Source of the DNA: an uncultured Eudoraea sp. | GTDB lineage: Bacteria; Bacteroidota; Bacteroidia; Flavobacteriales; Flavobacteriaceae | Length of the DNA stretch: 64,000 nucleotides | Reading direction: 5' to 3' | Assembly (NCBI RefSeq): GCF_947490415.1 | Contig: NZ_CANLGX010000002.1 | Span: 310,001 to 374,000, forward strand | Shown: piece after piece, positions 9,392-18,511 of the stretch | How positions within the stretch are numbered: position 1 is the stretch's first letter | How the letters are laid out: the number at the start of each line of letters is the position of its first letter | The notes under the pieces: model-generated | Database searches by the model: none | What the model saw: only the letters and a program-made list of their open reading frames with translations | Told to the model about the DNA's origin: nothing | Position numbers and translations under genes: made by a program

Positions 9392-11203
9392 ATGGCAAGT
9401 CAATATTTAGATTTAGATACCCTTAAATTTTTACTTTACGAAGTACACGATCTTCAAAATGTTTTAGATCAGAGTCGTTTTAAGGACTATGATCAGGAAT
9501 CCATAGGCCTTTTTATAAATGCGGTCAAGGATTTTTCAGACAGGGAGATGTTCCCATTTTTTCGTGAAATGGACGAACAGCCTGCCCGTTTTGAAGATGG
9601 AGAAATAATTGTCCATCCGCAGGTAAAAAATTACATCAAAAAAGGTGGGGAAATGGGACTTGTTTCCGGACTGTTTGACTATGAAATCGGTGGGATGCAG
9701 TTACCGGGTATGGTGGTTACTGCCTCGGCTTATATCCAGGAAACAGCTAATAATCATTTACCGGGTTACATTGGATTGACCCTTGGGGCAGCAGAGTTGA
9801 TTGAAAAATTTGGCAGTAAAGAGCTTAATGATAAATTCGTTCCAAAAATGCTTACAGGCGATTGGACTGGAACCATGTGTCTTACTGAACCCCAGGCAGG
9901 AAGTTCTTTATCTGATATTGTGACTTCAGCTGAACCGACCGAAGACGGCTATAACATTTCAGGGCAGAAAATATTTATATCAGGGGGAGATTATAAAGGC
10001 GCTGAAAATATTGTTCACTTATTATTGGCCCGAATTAAAGGCGCTCCCGCCGGCACAAAGGGAATTTCTTTATTTGTTGTTCCTAAAAACAGGGAATCAG
10101 CCAATGGTGAACTTGTTTCTAATGATGTGACTACTTTTGCTGATTTTGAAAAAATGGGTCAAAAAGGTTATTGTACGACGCATCTTTTCTTTGGACATAA
10201 TGACGATTGTAAGGGGTGGCTTGTTGGGGAACCCAATCAAGGATTAAAATATATGTTCATGATGATGAACGGCGCTCGGATTGCTGTAGGACGTGGCGCC
10301 GCTGCCATAAGCATGGCCGCTTTTCAGGCATCTTTGTCTTATGCAAGAGAAAGGCCTCAAGGCCGCAAGCTGACGAATACAGGTAAGAAAGACGTGAGTC
10401 AGGAACAAACCCTTATAATAAATCACCCGGATGTAAAACGAATGCTTATGCTGCAAAAAGTTGTCGCAGAAGGTTCATTGAGCTTGATATTACTTTCCTC
10501 TAAATACCATGATTTGTCTCAGACTCATTCAGATCCGGAAGAAAGGGAAAAATACTCCTATTTACTTGAAATGCTTACGCCAATTGCTAAAACCTATCCT
10601 TCGGAGATGGGTTTGCTCTCTGTAAGTAATGGCCTTCAGGTTCTTGGAGGTTATGGGTTTTGTTCAGATTTTATCCTGCAACAATATTATAGAGACATCC
10701 GAATTTTTTCAATTTACGAAGGAACTACAGGTATTCAATCATTGGATCTCCTGGGAAGAAAGATGACCATGAATAATGGCAAAGGTGTTAAGTTGTTGTC
10801 TGATGAAATCATGAATAGTATACAGGATGCTTCTAAAATCGAAGATCTGAAACCCTATGCCCAAAAACTGGGTGAAACACTAAAACTGGCTCAGGAAGTG
10901 CTTCAATTTCTAATGCAATTTGCTAAAAAAGGAGATTATGAACGGTTTTTATCAGATGCCACAGTTTTCATGGAATTTTTTGGAAATATTGTGGTAGGCT
11001 GGTTGTGGTTGGAAATTGCTGTTAAATCTCAAAATGCTATGGTTTTGAATGATACCAAATATTCTTCTGCATTCTATGAAAGTAAGATCTCTGCAATGAA
11101 ATTTTATTTTAAATATGAAATTCCCAAAACAAAGGCATTGGCTGAAGTTTTAATGGATAAAAATGTGTTGACTACAGCTAATGAAAATCAGTTGTTTACC
11201 TAA
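9392..11203 (+). CDS. Acyl-CoA dehydrogenase, long form, 603 aa
   Basis: FAD-dependent alpha,beta-dehydrogenation of an acyl-CoA in the cytosol. The order is N-terminal helical domain, beta domain with MCLTEPQAGSSLSD (FAD contact), C-terminal helical domain with the catalytic base in FSIYEGTTGIQ (Glu443), then a C-terminal extension of about 150 residues. The extension and the length of about 600 put it with DmdC-like dehydrogenases rather than the 380-residue short forms. It opens the run of twelve same-strand genes reaching to 21624. Its normal catalytic Glu contrasts with the second dehydrogenase of the cluster. Substrate not known. Confidence 0.88.
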   Translation: MASQYLDLDTLKFLLYEVHDLQNVLDQSRFKDYDQESIGLFINAVKDFSDREMFPFFREMDEQPARFEDGEIIVHPQVKNYIKKGGEMGLVSGLFDYEIGGMQLPGMVVTASAYIQETANNHLPGYIGLTLGAAELIEKFGSKELNDKFVPKMLTGDWTGTMCLTEPQAGSSLSDIVTSAEPTEDGYNISGQKIFISGGDYKGAENIVHLLLARIKGAPAGTKGISLFVVPKNRESANGELVSNDVTTFADFEKMGQKGYCTTHLFFGHNDDCKGWLVGEPNQGLKYMFMMMNGARIAVGRGAAAISMAAFQASLSYARERPQGRKLTNTGKKDVSQEQTLIINHPDVKRMLMLQKVVAEGSLSLILLSSKYHDLSQTHSDPEEREKYSYLLEMLTPIAKTYPSEMGLLSVSNGLQVLGGYGFCSDFILQQYYRDIRIFSIYEGTTGIQSLDLLGRKMTMNNGKGVKLLSDEIMNSIQDASKIEDLKPYAQKLGETLKLAQEVLQFLMQFAKKGDYERFLSDATVFMEFFGNIVVGWLWLEIAVKSQNAMVLNDTKYSSAFYESKISAMKFYFKYEIPKTKALAEVLMDKNVLTTANENQLFT

Positions 11204-11268
11204 AGGAAGTCAATAGGCATTAAGGGTCGAAGAAATACCAATTTGAATAAAATAAGCTAAAATAAACG

Positions 11269-12045
11269 ATGGGTAGTATAAAATCTAAATTTGACCTGAG
11301 TGGTAAAGTCGCTATTGTCACCGGATCAAGTAAAGGAATAGGAAAGTCTATTGCCAGGGGGCTGGCTGAAAGTGGCGCCAAAGTGGTAGTTAGCAGTCGG
11401 AAACAGGCTGCAGTTGACGAAGTTGCCACTGAATTTAAGGAAGACGGCTTTGAGGCGATTGGAATACAATGCCATATTGGCGATTCTGAACAACGTAAAA
11501 CACTTATCGCCAAGACTATAGAGCATTTTGGAGGCATAGACATCTTAGTGAACAATGCAGCCATAAACCCGTATTATGGGCCACTGGAGGGCTCAGACGA
11601 AGCCGTCTTTGACAAGATAATGAATGTGAATGTGAAGGCGCCCTGGATTCTTTCTAATCTGGTCCTGCCTCACATGAAGGAAAAGGGTAGTGGCAGTATC
11701 ATTAATATTTCATCGGTTGAAGGAATAACCCCAGGATTTGGATTAGGATTGTACAGCGCCACCAAATCTGCTTTGATAATGCTAACGAAGAATCAGGCTA
11801 AAGAATGGGGCCGCTATGGGGTTCGGGCAAACGTACTTTGTCCTGGCCTGATCAAGACCAAATTTAGCGAAGGATTATGGACAAATGACAAATTGGTTGC
11901 CGGATTAACGAAGGCTTTACCGCTGGGTCGGATAGCTGCTCCCGATGAAATGGCCGGTATGGTCATGTTGCTGGCATCTGATGCAGGATCTTATATGACC
12001 GGTGGCGTATATGTAGCAGACGGAGGGTATTTAATTTCCGGTTAA
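11269..12045 (+). CDS. SDR family oxidoreductase, 258 aa
   Basis: NAD(P)-dependent short-chain dehydrogenase/reductase. The cofactor motif is TGSSKGIG (residues about 18-25), NNAA follows, and the catalytic residues are Ser149, Tyr162 and Lys166 (YSATK). The C-terminal GGVYVADGGYLIS is typical of classical SDRs that act as 3-hydroxyacyl or alcohol dehydrogenases. It sits 65 bp after the long acyl-CoA dehydrogenase and 28 bp before the ACAD11-like gene, so it probably oxidises or reduces a hydroxy or keto group on the same CoA-linked substrate. That role is inference. Confidence 0.87.
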   Translation: MGSIKSKFDLSGKVAIVTGSSKGIGKSIARGLAESGAKVVVSSRKQAAVDEVATEFKEDGFEAIGIQCHIGDSEQRKTLIAKTIEHFGGIDILVNNAAINPYYGPLEGSDEAVFDKIMNVNVKAPWILSNLVLPHMKEKGSGSIINISSVEGITPGFGLGLYSATKSALIMLTKNQAKEWGRYGVRANVLCPGLIKTKFSEGLWTNDKLVAGLTKALPLGRIAAPDEMAGMVMLLASDAGSYMTGGVYVADGGYLISG

Positions 12046-12073
12046 AGTTTGATTACTGATTAAAATTAAAACT

Positions 12074-13285
12074 ATGAATTTTGAATACAGCGAAAAATCC
12101 GTTGCTTTCCAGGAAAAACTTAAGCTATTTATAGCTACGCATTTAATACCTGTACAGAAGGAAGTGGAAACTTTTCATAGGGACCCAGCCAATATTTGGA
12201 AAAAATGGCCGGGCCTTGAGGCATTGAAAGAAAAAGCCAAAGCTCAGGGACTTTGGAATTTGTTTTTACCCGTGGGTTATAGAGCCTTAAGTCCGGGATT
12301 GACAAATTTGGAATATGCCCCATTGGCCGAGATCATGGGAAGGATACTATGGTCTTCAGAAGTATTTAATTGCAGTCCCCCCGATACGGGTAATATGGAG
12401 GTCTTGGCGAAATACGGGACTTCTGAACAGAAGGAAACATGGTTGCAGCCTTTAATGCAGGGCGAAATAAGATCTTCATTTTTGATGACAGAACCAGACG
12501 TGGCTTCTTCCGATGCCACAAATATTGAGACGTCTATTGTAGCCGATGGAGATGAATATGTAGTAACAGGCAAAAAATGGTGGTCTTCAGGCGCCATGGA
12601 CCCCAATTGCAGGATCACCATAGTAATGGGTAAGACCAGTTTTGATGCACCCCGCCACCTGCAACACAGTATGATTTTGATTCCGATGGATGCTCCCGGC
12701 CTTGAAGTTATAAGACCTCTTAGTGTTTTTGGATACCATGATACTCCGGAAGGACATGCAGAAATTGTATTAAACAAAGTACGTGTACCAAAGAGCAATC
12801 TTATTCTAGGTGAAGGCAGAGGATTTGAAATAGCCCAGGGCCGTTTGGGTCCCGGAAGAATACACCATTGCATGCGCTTAATAGGAATGGCGCAACGTTC
12901 CCTGGAGTTAATGTCTCAAAGGGCCTCTGAACGAAGTCCGTTTGGCAGAACTTTAGATACCTATAGCAGTATTCGTCAGGAAATTGCACATTCTCGTTGT
13001 GAAATAGAACAAACACGTCTGCTGGTTCTCTCAGCAGCAGATAAAATGGATAAGGTTGGAAACAAGGAGGCAAAAGACCTGATCGCCATGATTAAGATAG
13101 TAGCTCCAAATATGGCCTTAAAAGTGATTGATAGGGCCATTCAGATAATGGGGGGAAAGGGTGTTTGTGGAGATACCCCATTGGCGCATTTTTATGCCTC
13201 TGCCAGGACCTTGAGGCTGGCCGATGGCCCGGATGAGGTTCACTTAAGTCAATTGGGAAAAAACACAATAAAAAAATACACATAA
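12074..13285 (+). CDS. ACAD10/11-type acyl-CoA dehydrogenase family protein, 403 aa
   Basis: Member of the acyl-CoA dehydrogenase fold that resembles the C-terminal half of vertebrate ACAD11 and bacterial Lva[32 protein letters not shown] and [14 protein letters not shown] are characteristic. The YEGT of ordinary dehydrogenases is replaced by LADGPDE, so Asp384 stands where the catalytic Glu would be; this is normal for this subfamily. In the characterised systems the protein does not simply oxidise its substrate: it converts a 4-phosphoacyl-CoA, made by a partner kinase, to a product that enters beta-oxidation. The partner kinase gene follows after 8 bp. Family assignment is strong, the exact substrate unknown. 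Confidence 0.85.
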   Translation: MNFEYSEKSVAFQEKLKLFIATHLIPVQKEVETFHRDPANIWKKWPGLEALKEKAKAQGLWNLFLPVGYRALSPGLTNLEYAPLAEIMGRILWSSEVFNCSPPDTGNMEVLAKYGTSEQKETWLQPLMQGEIRSSFLMTEPDVASSDATNIETSIVADGDEYVVTGKKWWSSGAMDPNCRITIVMGKTSFDAPRHLQHSMILIPMDAPGLEVIRPLSVFGYHDTPEGHAEIVLNKVRVPKSNLILGEGRGFEIAQGRLGPGRIHHCMRLIGMAQRSLELMSQRASERSPFGRTLDTYSSIRQEIAHSRCEIEQTRLLVLSAADKMDKVGNKEAKDLIAMIKIVAPNMALKVIDRAIQIMGGKGVCGDTPLAHFYASARTLRLADGPDEVHLSQLGKNTIKKYT

Positions 13286-13293
13286 GTCTGGCG

Positions 13294-14373
13294 ATGCGGG
13301 AAAAGGAACTGACCAAAACTGTGAGAAAAGGAGAAGAGCTTCATGAGAAGAACTTGAAAAAGTTCCTGTTGGAATGCAATTTGATCAATGATGAAAAAAG
13401 TGATTTGATCATCAGACAATTTTATAATGGTTATTCCAATCTCACTTATCTCTTAAAAATAGAGGAAAAGGAATACGTTCTTCGCCGTCCGCCGTTTGCG
13501 GCGCCAAAACGCGGTCATAATATGGGTAGGGAATTTAAGGTGCTAAACAATCTTCATAAAGTATTCGATAAAACCCCTGAACCTTATGCGTTTTCAGAAG
13601 ATGTGGAGATATTAGGAGCCCCTTTTTATATCATGAATAAAGTTGACGGAATAATTCTGACTGCCAATGAGGCCAAAGAGCGCCAACTGGCTCCTGATGC
13701 ATTTAAAACGATAGCAGATACCTGGTTGGATACCTTTGTTGAACTGCATAATGTAGACTATAAGGCTGCCGGACTTGAATCGCTGGGAAATCCGGAAGGC
13801 TATGTTGAGCGACAAGTTAATAACTGGGGCAGGCAGTATCTTGCTGCGGCAACAGAAGAAGTTCCCTCTGCCCAAAAGGTAATGTCATGGATGGAAAAAA
13901 ATCAACCTGAAAACTATGAGTTCAGCCTTATCCACAATGACTATAAGTACGATAATGTGGTATTTGTTGATGACCAATGGAAAAAAATAGCCGCCATCCT
14001 GGATTGGGAAATGTGCACTTTAGGTGATCCATTGATGGATTTGGGGACTTCCCTTGGATATTGGACCACAGCTTCAGATGCTGATTTTTTGCAACAAGGA
14101 CTTCCGTCTCCAACAACTATGGCAGGCAATCCTTCACGCACAGAAATCGTACAGCAATATGCGCTCAAAAGTGGCAGGGATATAAATAATCTCACCTTCT
14201 ATTTTGCGTATGGACTTTTTAAAATTGCGGTAATCGCCCAACAGATATATTATAGATTTAAGCACGGACATACGTCAGATCCCCGTTTCGCGAATCTGAA
14301 TAAAGTTTCCGCCTTATGTTGTAATACGGCGTGGAACGCCATTCAGAAGGACAAGATTGACGGGATATATTAA
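13294..14373 (+). CDS. ACAD10/11-type phosphotransferase (hydroxyacyl-CoA kinase-like), 359 aa
   Basis: Aminoglycoside-phosphotransferase-fold kinase. Blocks include YVLRRPP, the catalytic loop LIHNDYKYDNVVF and the metal motif LDWEMCTLGDPLMDLG, which is the signature of the kinase half of ACAD10/11 and of LvaA. In those systems it phosphorylates the 4-hydroxyl group of a 4-hydroxyacyl-CoA with ATP. In the catalytic loop the usual HGD is HND (Asn between His and Asp), which keeps His and Asp. The ATG at 13294 is 8 bp after the dehydrogenase stop, so the two are almost certainly cotranslated. Antibiotic resistance is unlikely given the context. Substrate is inferred from family. Confidence 0.85.
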   Translation: MREKELTKTVRKGEELHEKNLKKFLLECNLINDEKSDLIIRQFYNGYSNLTYLLKIEEKEYVLRRPPFAAPKRGHNMGREFKVLNNLHKVFDKTPEPYAFSEDVEILGAPFYIMNKVDGIILTANEAKERQLAPDAFKTIADTWLDTFVELHNVDYKAAGLESLGNPEGYVERQVNNWGRQYLAAATEEVPSAQKVMSWMEKNQPENYEFSLIHNDYKYDNVVFVDDQWKKIAAILDWEMCTLGDPLMDLGTSLGYWTTASDADFLQQGLPSPTTMAGNPSRTEIVQQYALKSGRDINNLTFYFAYGLFKIAVIAQQIYYRFKHGHTSDPRFANLNKVSALCCNTAWNAIQKDKIDGIY

Positions 14374-14424
14374 TGGTTATGATTTTTAATAAGTATTGGT
14401 GAGGAAAATAAATTTTTTATAGAA

Positions 14425-14796
14425 GTGAATAAGGAACAATTAAATGCACTTCGGGAAGTGCCGGAAGATCAGGAGGTGGTGATGCTTAACCTTCTAAAAT
14501 ATAAAGACAAGGTGGAAGAAACCGGATTGACGGGTGAGGCTTCCTATAAACAGTATATGAAAGCGGCCAAACCTTTTTTTGAAAAGATAGATGCGGAAAT
14601 TATCTTTTTTGGCAGACCACATCTAATGCTTATAGGTCCGGAAGATGAAACTTTATGGGATGATATGCTATTGGTAAAATATAAAAACCAGGGTGAATTT
14701 TTTAAAATGGTTAGCGCAGAGGACTATCCGGCAAAATTAAGGGAACGCTCCCTACAGGATTCGCGATTGATATATTGTAGATCGCATACCAAATAA
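14425..14796 (+). CDS. DUF1330-like small protein, 123 aa
   Basis: Small cytosolic protein that resembles DUF1330 dimeric alpha-beta barrels: VVMLNLLKYK, SYKQYMKAAKPFFEKI, LLVKYKNQGEFFKMV and a C-terminal RSLQDSRLIYC. The start is GTG at 14425, with GAGGAAAATAAA some 15-25 bases upstream. It lies 51 bp after the kinase gene and 34 bp before an SDR. Its size and position recall LvaB, the small protein needed by the LvaA kinase, but I cannot show homology and DUF1330 is a different-looking family. Function unknown. Confidence 0.7.
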   Translation: MNKEQLNALREVPEDQEVVMLNLLKYKDKVEETGLTGEASYKQYMKAAKPFFEKIDAEIIFFGRPHLMLIGPEDETLWDDMLLVKYKNQGEFFKMVSAEDYPAKLRERSLQDSRLIYCRSHTK

Positions 14797-14830
14797 TGTT
14801 TAGGCGTTTTGTTTAATTAATTAAAGCGAT

Positions 14831-15589
14831 ATGCAATTAGAAAATAAAATTGTAATCATTACAGGAGCAGGAAGTGGAATAGGAGCCGCATCGGCTTCTT
14901 TGTTGGCTAAACATAAGGCATTAGTCATTATATCTGATATCAATATTGATAGCGCCCAAAAGGTGGCTGATCAAATTAAAATATCTGGAGGCAAAGCATT
15001 TGCGTTCAAGGCAGATGTCTCTAAGTTTGAAGAAGTAGAGTTGTTAATAGCCCATACCGTTAAGGATCATGGTAAGATAGACGTCCTGGTTAATAATGCC
15101 GGTATAGGCGGTGAAAATCAAAAAAGGACCGCTGAGCATACCCTTGCCGATTGGGACAATGTTATTGCCGTGAATCAGACGGGGGTTTTCTATTGCATGA
15201 AAGTGGCTTTGCAGCAAATGATGAAGCAGGGACATGGAAACATTGTAAATATCGCTTCACTGGCCGGTTTAAAACCCTCAGGCTACAACCTCTCTTATAG
15301 TGCAAGTAAGTATGCGGTTGTAGGTATGACCAAATCGGCTGCTCTGGAATACGGTCGTAAGAATATCAGAATCAATGCGGTATGCCCGGGGTATACGGAG
15401 TCAGCGCTTTTAGACAAACTGCTGGCCAGCAGGCCCGATATGCGAGAAACCCTTAAAAGACTGATTCCTATGGATAGGTTTGGCGAGGCAACTGAAATTG
15501 CAGAAGCGGTAGCATGGCTTGCATCAGATAACTCAAAATATATGACCGGCCAAACCTTAACATTGGATGGAGGCACATCATTATTATAG
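14831..15589 (+). CDS. SDR family oxidoreductase, 252 aa
   Basis: Classical NAD(P)-dependent short-chain dehydrogenase: TGAGSGIG near the N-terminus, an acidic residue after beta-2 (SDIN) that favours NAD, NNAGIGG, and the triad Ser143, Tyr156 (YSASK), Lys160. It ends LTLDGGTSLL. Acid at the end of beta-2 differs from the SDR at 11269 (SSRK, favouring NADPH), so the two may work in opposite directions. It lies in the middle of the CoA cluster, 48 bp before the isomerase gene. The particular alcohol or ketone is unknown. Confidence 0.86.
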   Translation: MQLENKIVIITGAGSGIGAASASLLAKHKALVIISDINIDSAQKVADQIKISGGKAFAFKADVSKFEEVELLIAHTVKDHGKIDVLVNNAGIGGENQKRTAEHTLADWDNVIAVNQTGVFYCMKVALQQMMKQGHGNIVNIASLAGLKPSGYNLSYSASKYAVVGMTKSAALEYGRKNIRINAVCPGYTESALLDKLLASRPDMRETLKRLIPMDRFGEATEIAEAVAWLASDNSKYMTGQTLTLDGGTSLL

Positions 15590-15637
15590 CATAATTAAGA
15601 CAACTTAATAGGTAAACAAATCAAAAAGACTACCCTA

Positions 15638-16411
15638 ATGAATACAATAAAGATTATAAAGAAAGCGGGGTATACCGTTGTTCAGATGAACCGTGGTAAG
15701 GTAAATGCCATTAATTACGAGATGGTTCAGGAGCTTAGGGAAGCCTTCCGGGATATTGAAAATGACAAAGAAGTTAAAGGCGCAATACTTACCGGACAGC
15801 CACACTATTTTTCCGCAGGCCTGGATTTAATTGAATTATTTCAGTACGACAAAAAACAGATCCAGGACTTTTTTCATGTTTTCGGTGCGCTCTTTATAGA
15901 ACTCATGCATATCACCAAACCTGTCATATCGGCTATTACAGGTCATTCCCCGGCGGGAGGCTGCGTGCTTGCAGTGGCAAGTGATAACCGAATTATGGCA
16001 GATGGGGAACAATATATTATTGGACTGAATGAGGTTGCTGTAAATATTCAAATTTCTCAGAACCTCGTAGAAACCTATGCCTTTTGGATAGGTCAGGGTT
16101 TGGCTAGCAGATATATTATGGAAGGGAAGCTGCTTAATGGAAAAGAAGCCCTGTCTGCCGGTTTAGTGGATGAATTGGTTCCTTTGGAGCAGGTATTGCC
16201 AAAGGCCGAAGCCAGGATGCAGCAGTATTTGCAAGCAGATCAGGAGATACTTGTTAATACTAAAAGTAAACTTCGCAAAGATTTACTCAGCAAACTTGAT
16301 TTAAATGCTAAAAATTCCCTCAAAGAAGCGTCAACTTTATGGTGGAAACCTGAAATTCGAACCAAAATGGAAGCATACGTAAAGAGTTTCTCAAATAAAA
16401 AGAAAGGATAA
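15638..16411 (+). CDS. Enoyl-CoA isomerase (crotonase fold, ECI1-like), 257 aa
   Basis: Crotonase-fold enzyme. The oxyanion-hole segments are present (HYFSAGLDL and GHSPAGGCVLA), but the Glu of hydratases after GGC is replaced by Val, while IGLNEVAV supplies Glu132. That pattern is the one of mitochondrial delta3,delta2-enoyl-CoA isomerase, so a double-bond shift is more likely than hydration. Such an enzyme fits a pathway that makes 3-enoyl-CoA intermediates. Only 7 bp separate its stop from the next gene. Generic annotation would be enoyl-CoA hydratase/isomerase; the isomerase call is moderately confident. Confidence 0.82.
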   Translation: MNTIKIIKKAGYTVVQMNRGKVNAINYEMVQELREAFRDIENDKEVKGAILTGQPHYFSAGLDLIELFQYDKKQIQDFFHVFGALFIELMHITKPVISAITGHSPAGGCVLAVASDNRIMADGEQYIIGLNEVAVNIQISQNLVETYAFWIGQGLASRYIMEGKLLNGKEALSAGLVDELVPLEQVLPKAEARMQQYLQADQEILVNTKSKLRKDLLSKLDLNAKNSLKEASTLWWKPEIRTKMEAYVKSFSNKKKG

Positions 16412-16418
16412 AACCGAA

Positions 16419-17447
16419 ATGAAAAATATGAACAAACAATTGAAATTTGTAAAGAGACCCATAGGTGAGGCAGATGCTTCAACCTGGTCATTAGAGACCA
16501 ATCCTATTCCTGAATTGCAGGAAGGGGAAATTCTGGTGAAACAACATTATGTTTCCCTTGACCCGGCTATGCGGGGGTGGATGAATGATTCCAAATCCTA
16601 TATAGAACCAATGGCTATTGGATCGGTTATGCGCTCGGGTGCTGTTGGTGAGGTGGTGGCAGTTAATAAAAATCCCAACTTTAAAGTAGGGGACTATGTA
16701 GCCGGATTTGGGGGTGTTCAGCAATATGCAATTTCAGATGGAAAGGATTTGCGTATTATAGACCCTAAACTAGCTCCGCTCCCAACATATTTAAGCACCT
16801 TGGGAATGACAGGCATGACAGCCTATTTTGGTATTCTTGAGGTAGGGAAAATAAAAGAAGGTGATATTGTGGTTGTTTCAGGAGCAGCAGGAGCGGTGGG
16901 AAGCATCGTAGGTCAAATTGCTAAAATTAAAGGATGCCGGGTCGTCGGCATTGCCGGGGGTAAGGAGAAATGTAAATATATTTTAGAGGAGTTGGGTTTT
17001 GACGCTGCTATTGATTATAAGAACGAGAATGTTGCAACCAGGTTGAAGGAAGAATGTCCAAAAGGCCTGGATGTTTATTTTGACAACGTAGGTGGTGAAA
17101 TTCTTGATATTGCCCTGAGTAAACTTAGAATGCATGCCCGAATAGTGATATGTGGAGCCATTTCGCAATACAACAATAAAACGGCCATAAAAGGACCCAG
17201 TAATTACCTTTCACTCCTGGTAAACCGTGCTACAATGCAGGGAATGGTGGTATTTGATTATGCCAAAAGGTATGGTGAAGCTGCAAAGGCCATGGGTGCG
17301 TGGCTGGCAGAGGGAAAATTGAAAGGCAAAGAAGATATATATGAGGGAATTGAGAACTTTCCGCAAACCTATAAAAGGTTATTTACAGGTGAAAAATTAG
17401 GCAAACTGGTGCTAAAAGTAGTAGAAGATGAAGGCCATACGATGTAA
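16419..17447 (+). CDS. NADP-dependent MDR oxidoreductase (CurA/prostaglandin-reductase type), 342 aa
   Basis: Zinc-free medium-chain reductase that reduces the C=C bond of enones or enals with NADPH. MRGWMNDSKSYIEP and the Rossmann motif SGAAGAVGSIVGQIAK are typical of the leukotriene B4 dehydrogenase/CurA group. AAAGGA upstream supports the ATG at 16419; MNKQ nine bases later is an alternative. The last 20 bases overlap the next gene, which is another MDR protein, so the two are translationally coupled. In this cluster it could saturate an alpha,beta-unsaturated ketone or acyl-CoA. Confidence 0.86.
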   Translation: MKNMNKQLKFVKRPIGEADASTWSLETNPIPELQEGEILVKQHYVSLDPAMRGWMNDSKSYIEPMAIGSVMRSGAVGEVVAVNKNPNFKVGDYVAGFGGVQQYAISDGKDLRIIDPKLAPLPTYLSTLGMTGMTAYFGILEVGKIKEGDIVVVSGAAGAVGSIVGQIAKIKGCRVVGIAGGKEKCKYILEELGFDAAIDYKNENVATRLKEECPKGLDVYFDNVGGEILDIALSKLRMHARIVICGAISQYNNKTAIKGPSNYLSLLVNRATMQGMVVFDYAKRYGEAAKAMGAWLAEGKLKGKEDIYEGIENFPQTYKRLFTGEKLGKLVLKVVEDEGHTM

Positions 17448-18402
17448 AGAATTCGGACCGCCATCTGCTCTGGTTTTAGAAGAAATGCCTGGTTTAAAAC
17501 CCAAAGCAAAAGAGGTGGTGGTGCAAGTAAAAGCCTGTGGAATAAATTTTCCTGACACATTAATTATCCAGGGTTTATACCAGTTTAAGCCAGAGCTTCC
17601 TTTCACTCCGGGCAGCGATATTGCCGGGGTCGTAAAAGAGATTGGCGATAAGGTAAAACACCTGGCGGTTGGTGATGAAGTATTCGGATTTGTCTTTAGC
17701 GGAGGTTTTGCAGAGGAAGTAGTGGTGCCATCCAATACGTGTTTCCTGAAATCAAAAAAAATGGATTTCCCAATTGCGGCTTCTTTTATGGTGGCATATG
17801 GGACCTCATATCATGCGCTGAAAGACAGGGCGAAGCTGGCAAAAGGCGAGACATTACTTGTGCTTGGCGCCTCAGGAGGTGTTGGTTTGGCAGCGGTGGA
17901 ATTAGGTAAATTAATGGGGGCCAAGGTTATTGCAGCAGCATCCACAGAAGAAAAATTGCAATTATGCAGGGAATATGGTGCTGATCAAACCATCAACTAT
18001 TCCAAAGAAGATTTGAAGTCTGAAATAAAAAAATTGACGGAGAACAAAGGGGTAGATGTTATATACGATCCTGTTGGAGGGGAATATTCTGAGGCTGCAT
18101 TCAGGGGAATTGCATGGGAGGGGAGATATTTGGTAGTAGGATTTGCTACCGGTACTATTCCAAAAATGCCTTTAAACCTGCCTTTGCTTAAGACTGCTTC
18201 TATTGTTGGGGTATTTTGGGGCGATTTTGCCATGAGAAACCCAAAAGTAAATATGGAGAACACAAGGACGTTGATGAAATGGTATGATGAGGGCAGGATA
18301 AAACCCCATATCCATAAGACTTATGAATTGAAGGAAACCCCCATGGCGTTACAGGAAATAATGGACAGAAAAGTCATGGGTAAATTGGTAATAGAAGTTT
18401 AA
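17428..18402 (+). CDS. NADPH:quinone oxidoreductase-like MDR protein, 324 aa
   Basis: Second zinc-free MDR reductase, of the quinone oxidoreductase/enoyl reductase type. It begins MKAIRCKEFG, has PGSDIAGVVKEIGDKV, and the nucleotide motif LGASGGVGLAAVELGK. The ATG at 17428 lies inside the end of the previous gene (20-base overlap), a clear coupling sign. Members reduce quinones or C=C bonds of enoyl thioesters. Two adjacent MDR enzymes of different subfamilies suggest two separate reductions in the pathway, or a heteromer. Substrate unknown. Confidence 0.86.
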   Translation: MKAIRCKEFGPPSALVLEEMPGLKPKAKEVVVQVKACGINFPDTLIIQGLYQFKPELPFTPGSDIAGVVKEIGDKVKHLAVGDEVFGFVFSGGFAEEVVVPSNTCFLKSKKMDFPIAASFMVAYGTSYHALKDRAKLAKGETLLVLGASGGVGLAAVELGKLMGAKVIAAASTEEKLQLCREYGADQTINYSKEDLKSEIKKLTENKGVDVIYDPVGGEYSEAAFRGIAWEGRYLVVGFATGTIPKMPLNLPLLKTASIVGVFWGDFAMRNPKVNMENTRTLMKWYDEGRIKPHIHKTYELKETPMALQEIMDRKVMGKLVIEV

Positions 18403-18511
18403 GGTTATCATCTTCCTGAATATTTTGCTTTAGATTAAAGTTCTGCTTAGTTTAAAGGATCAAATTTCCCAAGGACAGATAGTAAAAGACATAATTAAAG
18501 AACGATACGAA

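Noticed and set aside
13294-14373. Aminoglycoside resistance kinase
   Set aside because: The fold is shared, but the DWEMCTLGDPLMDLG motif and the ACAD11-like neighbour point to a hydroxyacyl-CoA kinase.
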